Translations under genes and position numbers: made by a program
Notes under the pieces: model-generated
The model's input: only the letters and a program-made list of their open reading frames with translations
Database searches by the model: none
Told to the model about the DNA's origin: nothing
Shown: positions 61,422 through 64,000 of the stretch, piece after piece
Layout of the letters: every line of letters starts with the position of its first letter
How positions within the stretch are numbered: position 1 is the stretch's first letter
NCBI GenBank assembly: GCA_030432235.1
Contig: JAUIHT010000006.1
Span: 186,001-250,000, forward strand
Length of the DNA stretch: 64,000 bases
From: Verrucomicrobiia bacterium
Lineage (GTDB): Bacteria > Verrucomicrobiota > Verrucomicrobiia > Opitutales > Cerasicoccaceae
Direction of reading: 5' to 3'

Positions 61422-63119
61422 TTATACGTTTTTCTTACGCTTGCTCAAATACAGCACGAGTGCGGTGGCTATACCTGCCAGCCACGCAGATCCCGATGGC
61501 TCTGGAATAGCCGTAACCATAAATTCCAGAGAATTACCATCAAAGGAAAAGGTGCCGTCGATGCCCATGGCAATCGTCGCCTCATCTAGCCCAAAGCTGT
61601 TAGCATCGGCGTAATTGGTGGAGCCGAAAGTGATCAAGGTATAAGTGCCGCCGATCGTCAGCCCCTCATCATTCAGCCCAAAGAGATAGCTGGAGCCGCT
61701 GCTTTGAGTAAAGCTCCCCGAGATCACCAATTGGTCAGAAGATGCGGTATCAGCACCCAGGTTAAAGAACATCCCTGCGCTTGTGTCGTCGGAGTTCCAG
61801 GTCACGCTACCGACGGTAAATGTGCCAATGGTCGATGCAAGCGTCCCCGTATTGATATCCCCGGGAGAGATGCTGCCACCTCCCGCAAGCACAACATCGG
61901 AAGTAATCGTACCGGTCCCGCCCAGGCTGGCCAACGTCGCCGTATTCGTTCCTACCGTAACCACGCCAGCTCCCAATCCATTGCCGGAGTCGTTGTTTAC
62001 GATCAAGCTCCCGGCTTCTATTGAGGTCGTTCCGTTGTAGCTGACCCCAGAGGAACGGTTCACGCGCACAACGCCATCCCCGGACTTCGTGATCGACGTA
62101 CTCGATGAAGAGAAGAGATTTCCATTGAAATCCACCACCCCGCCACTAGCCGATGTCAGAACCAGATCCGAGGCCGAGAAGCTGACGTTACCTGTAAAGG
62201 TCGACACGCCGCTGGTGTGCTCACCTCCGACGGTATTGATGGTCGTGGCAGAGCCCATAGCAACTTCGTTGCCGATGGTCAGGCCGCTCGTACCCGTGAC
62301 CAGCTTGGCATCGACGCCGCTTCCGCCGCCACCCAAGACGGCCTTCGCCGAGCCCAAGGCATTGTCCGAGTTGAGCACCACGGTTCCGTTCCAAATGCGA
62401 CTTTCGGCAGTCACTGCGGTATTGTTACCACTAAGGTTATACACGCCCACACCGGTCGCCCCCGATGAGCCAAACTGCATCGCCAGGGTTGCCGTACCTC
62501 CGGGAGCGTCCGTCGTTGAACCAGAATAGGTCATCGTGCCGGAGCCACTTCCCACATCAAAGATCAGGCTTTTCGCCCCGGAGCTCGAGCCCGTCACATT
62601 GAGGTCACCGGCAATACTGAGGTCGCCTCCCCAGGAACTGCCAAAAACCTTGAAGGTCGTCGCGGATGTGGTCGAGTAATCGGTGATATCCATATCCACA
62701 TTAAAATGGATAGTGTTGCTGGAGCCTAGAGTACCGCTCAGAAAAACCAGTGAGCTGTTCGTCGGCGTCGCGTTGATTGAAAAACCTGTTCCAGGGTCAA
62801 TCGTGATCGTTCCGTTGGTGTTACTGCTAACGGTTGCAAAAACAAAGGTATCTACATTGATAGCGGAGCCCAGAGTGAGCGTCGTCACCTGGTCATCGGA
62901 ACTGTTACGAATGTTGGCCACATTTCCGGCACCGGGCCAGGTTGTGGTGGTATACGTGGCCGAACTGTCGAGGCTCCAGTTTGGGGTCGTTGTATCCCAA
63001 ACGCCAATACCGCCCTCAGCCGACGAGCTTCCAGCCGTCCAGTAGACATTGGCTCCGAGGCCGAGGCCGGAAGATAAGATAAACAGGGTCACAATCGAGA
63101 TATAGTATTTCTTGTTCAT
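61422..63119 (-). CDS. Beta-strand-repeat surface protein with PEP-CTERM tail
   Basis: 565 residues from ATG 63119; the longer frame to 63191 lacks a better start. A signal peptide (about 1-22) is followed by a long low-complexity beta chain rich in Ser, Thr, Gly and Asn. It contains autotransporter-associated-beta-strand-like repeats such as GDGVVRVNRSSGVSYNGTTSIEAGSLIVNNDSGNGLG and GSISPGDINTGTL. The tail is AIPEPSGSAWLAGIATALVLYLSKRKKNV, a PEP-CTERM-type signal. Such proteins decorate the surface or matrix; no enzymatic function is expected. It is the first gene of the cluster F minus-strand run, with a LacI-type operator candidate 68 bases upstream. Confidence 0.75.
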   Translation of the reverse strand: MNKKYYISIVTLFILSSGLGLGANVYWTAGSSSAEGGIGVWDTTTPNWSLDSSATYTTTTWPGAGNVANIRNSSDDQVTTLTLGSAINVDTFVFATVSSNTNGTITIDPGTGFSINATPTNSSLVFLSGTLGSSNTIHFNVDMDITDYSTTSATTFKVFGSSWGGDLSIAGDLNVTGSSSGAKSLIFDVGSGSGTMTYSGSTTDAPGGTATLAMQFGSSGATGVGVYNLSGNNTAVTAESRIWNGTVVLNSDNALGSAKAVLGGGGSGVDAKLVTGTSGLTIGNEVAMGSATTINTVGGEHTSGVSTFTGNVSFSASDLVLTSASGGVVDFNGNLFSSSSTSITKSGDGVVRVNRSSGVSYNGTTSIEAGSLIVNNDSGNGLGAGVVTVGTNTATLASLGGTGTITSDVVLAGGGSISPGDINTGTLASTIGTFTVGSVTWNSDDTSAGMFFNLGADTASSDQLVISGSFTQSSGSSYLFGLNDEGLTIGGTYTLITFGSTNYADANSFGLDEATIAMGIDGTFSFDGNSLEFMVTAIPEPSGSAWLAGIATALVLYLSKRKKNV

Positions 63120-63538
63120 AGGGTATGGATGTTGTGGTTTCATTGGATTAGGGCAGGAGAATGCGCATCTTGCAACGAACACGCTATGCACACTGGTGCG
63201 GAGCTGGTGAATGTGGACGAGTTGATCCGCTTAAAGGTACGGTTGCAGTAACATCCCTGCTATCGAAATTACCTGCCACACCCTTTGACTCCCCGGAATT
63301 AGACGACTTCCTTGCTGTGACCTTCTCCCCGAAAACTGAACCACGCTAGAGTGATGATTTTCCTGGCCAAAGCGGGTTCAACCGAAAGGAATCCGAATCA
63401 AGAACCATGTGGGTTCTGCAGCGGAATGTGAACAAGCAATACCTGAAAGTAGTTTTCCATAAAAGAAAACGACCCCCACCCAAACTGGCTTGACTTACGG
63501 GCACGCCAACCCTTTGGGTCTGCTGCCTTAAAATCTCG
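63120..63538. other. Intergenic region between PEP-CTERM and GH1 genes
   Basis: About 420 bases between the divergent beta-strand-repeat gene and the GH1 gene. I find no convincing gene; the short frames on both strands lack start signals or recognisable sequence. It holds the palindromic site at 63187-63198. A TTGACT hexamer at 63490-63495 is a possible -35 box of the GH1 gene, but no -10 box lies at the right distance. Confidence 0.45.
63187..63198. promoter_or_regulatory. Putative operator, GCACACTGGTGC
   Basis: Arms GCAC/GTGC around ACTG. Identical over 12 bases to the core at the LacI start (54028-54039). It lies 68 bases upstream of the PEP-CTERM gene start at 63119. Confidence 0.4.
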
Positions 63539-64000
63539 ATGCCTATGACTAATGAATCTCCATTTATGTGGGGGGTGGCAACCGCCGCTTACCAAATTGA
63601 GGGTGCCTGGCTGGAAGGTGGCAAAGGACTGAGCATCTGGGATGCTCATGCTCACACACCAGGCGTCATCCATAACAATGAAAACGGGGACATCGCCTGT
63701 GACCACTACCACCGCTTCGAACAGGATGTAGAGTTGATGGCCCGTCTGGGCGTTCAGGCCTACCGATTTTCCATTGCTTGGAGCCGCATTCTCCCCGATG
63801 GCGAGACGGAGGTGAATCCCGAGGGCGTGGCTTTCTACAATCGGCTTATCGACACGCTCCTTGCTAACGGGATTACGCCTTTCGTAACACTGTATCACTG
63901 GGATCTCCCACTGGCGCTTCAGATGCGCTACGACGGTTGGTTGGGATACCGTACGGTCGAGTGTTTCGCACACTACGCCGAAACGTGCTTTCGTGCCTTT
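63539..64000 (+). CDS. GH1 beta-glucosidase-type enzyme, N-terminal part (3' truncated)
   Basis: The frame is open from ATG 63539 (or the in-frame ATG 63545) through the last base, giving 154 codons with no stop, so the gene continues beyond the window. The N-terminus FMWGVATAAYQIEGAWLEGGKGLSIWD is the GH1 N-terminal signature (F-x-W-G-x-A-T-A-A-Y-Q-x-E-G). It is followed by DHYHRFEQDVELMARLGVQAYRFSIAWSRILPDG and FVTLYHWDLPLALQ, all conserved in family 1 beta-glucosidases and beta-galactosidases. The catalytic NEP and ENG motifs lie outside. There is no signal peptide, so it is cytoplasmic and would act on imported disaccharides. It is divergent from the PEP-CTERM gene of cluster F. Confidence 0.88.
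   Translation, partial: MPMTNESPFMWGVATAAYQIEGAWLEGGKGLSIWDAHAHTPGVIHNNENGDIACDHYHRFEQDVELMARLGVQAYRFSIAWSRILPDGETEVNPEGVAFYNRLIDTLLANGITPFVTLYHWDLPLALQMRYDGWLGYRTVECFAHYAETCFRAF

Noticed and set aside
63398-63973. Long minus-strand open frame at the right edge
   Set aside because: It is the antisense shadow of the GH1 gene (63539-64000, plus), whose protein carries clear GH1 signatures. The minus frame has no recognisable domain.

Overview
The window looks like chromosomal DNA from a marine-type Verrucomicrobiota bacterium, most likely class Opitutae (Puniceicoccales/Opitutales). The clade call rests on gene content: four proteins with PEP-CTERM-type tails, three solitary secreted pseudopilins with a GFTLVELL-type N-terminus, a very large Verru_Chthon-cassette-A-like prepilin, many DNRLRE and LamG modules, formylglycine sulfatases, and a one-domain transcription regulator beside almost every cluster. 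Coding DNA is GC-rich and intergenic DNA is markedly AT-rich. I saw no rRNA, tRNA, CRISPR array, insertion sequence or phage gene.

Almost everything encodes breakdown of complex, partly sulfated or uronic polysaccharides, arranged as adjoining clusters with their own regulators. (A) 1-5.5 kb, plus strand: end of a GH78 alpha-L-rhamnosidase, the giant prepilin-like protein and a small secreted protein. (B) 5.5-26.1 kb, minus strand: two LacI regulators bracket a co-directional string of two sulfatases, two LamG proteins, two paralogous glycosidase-like proteins, an FAD oxidoreductase, a beta-helix protein, a GH42-like lipoprotein, a pseudopilin and two DNRLRE proteins. (C) 26.3-31.2 kb: a beta-helix protein, a GHL6-like glycosidase and a divergent AraC regulator. 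(D) 31.6-47.3 kb: a GH116-like protein, a small secreted protein, a PEP-CTERM protein, a tightly overlapping LacI / Gfo-Idh-MocA / PL22-like operon, a GntR-LacI hybrid regulator flanked by two paralogous clan GH-A enzymes, and a pseudopilin. (E) 47.4-54.0 kb: an IclR regulator divergent from a five-gene cytoplasmic catabolic operon. (F) 54.0-63.1 kb: a LacI regulator followed by a minus-strand run of a beta-strand-repeat PEP-CTERM protein, an oxidoreductase, a heparinase II/III-like lipoprotein, a sodium:solute symporter and a pseudopilin. (G) The first 154 codons of a GH1 beta-glucosidase run off the right edge.

The likely flow is secreted sulfatases, lyases and glycosidases making small sugars, uptake (only one transporter is present, an SSS symporter), intracellular processing by oxidoreductases and the PL22-like and GH1 enzymes, and entry of sugar acids or aldehydes into central metabolism through operon E. 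There is no SusC/SusD pair. Instead clusters B, D and F each carry one pseudopilin plus PEP-CTERM proteins, so a pilin-like or surface-sorted apparatus may do part of the binding or uptake work.

The strongest new signal is regulatory. A strict inverted repeat, TGTA-N9-TACA, occurs five times between 34.3 and 46.6 kb, always just upstream of a gene, and links scattered genes of cluster D. Smaller putative regulons or operators are proposed for several other regulators. Functions are inferred by reading protein sequences; no database search was run.
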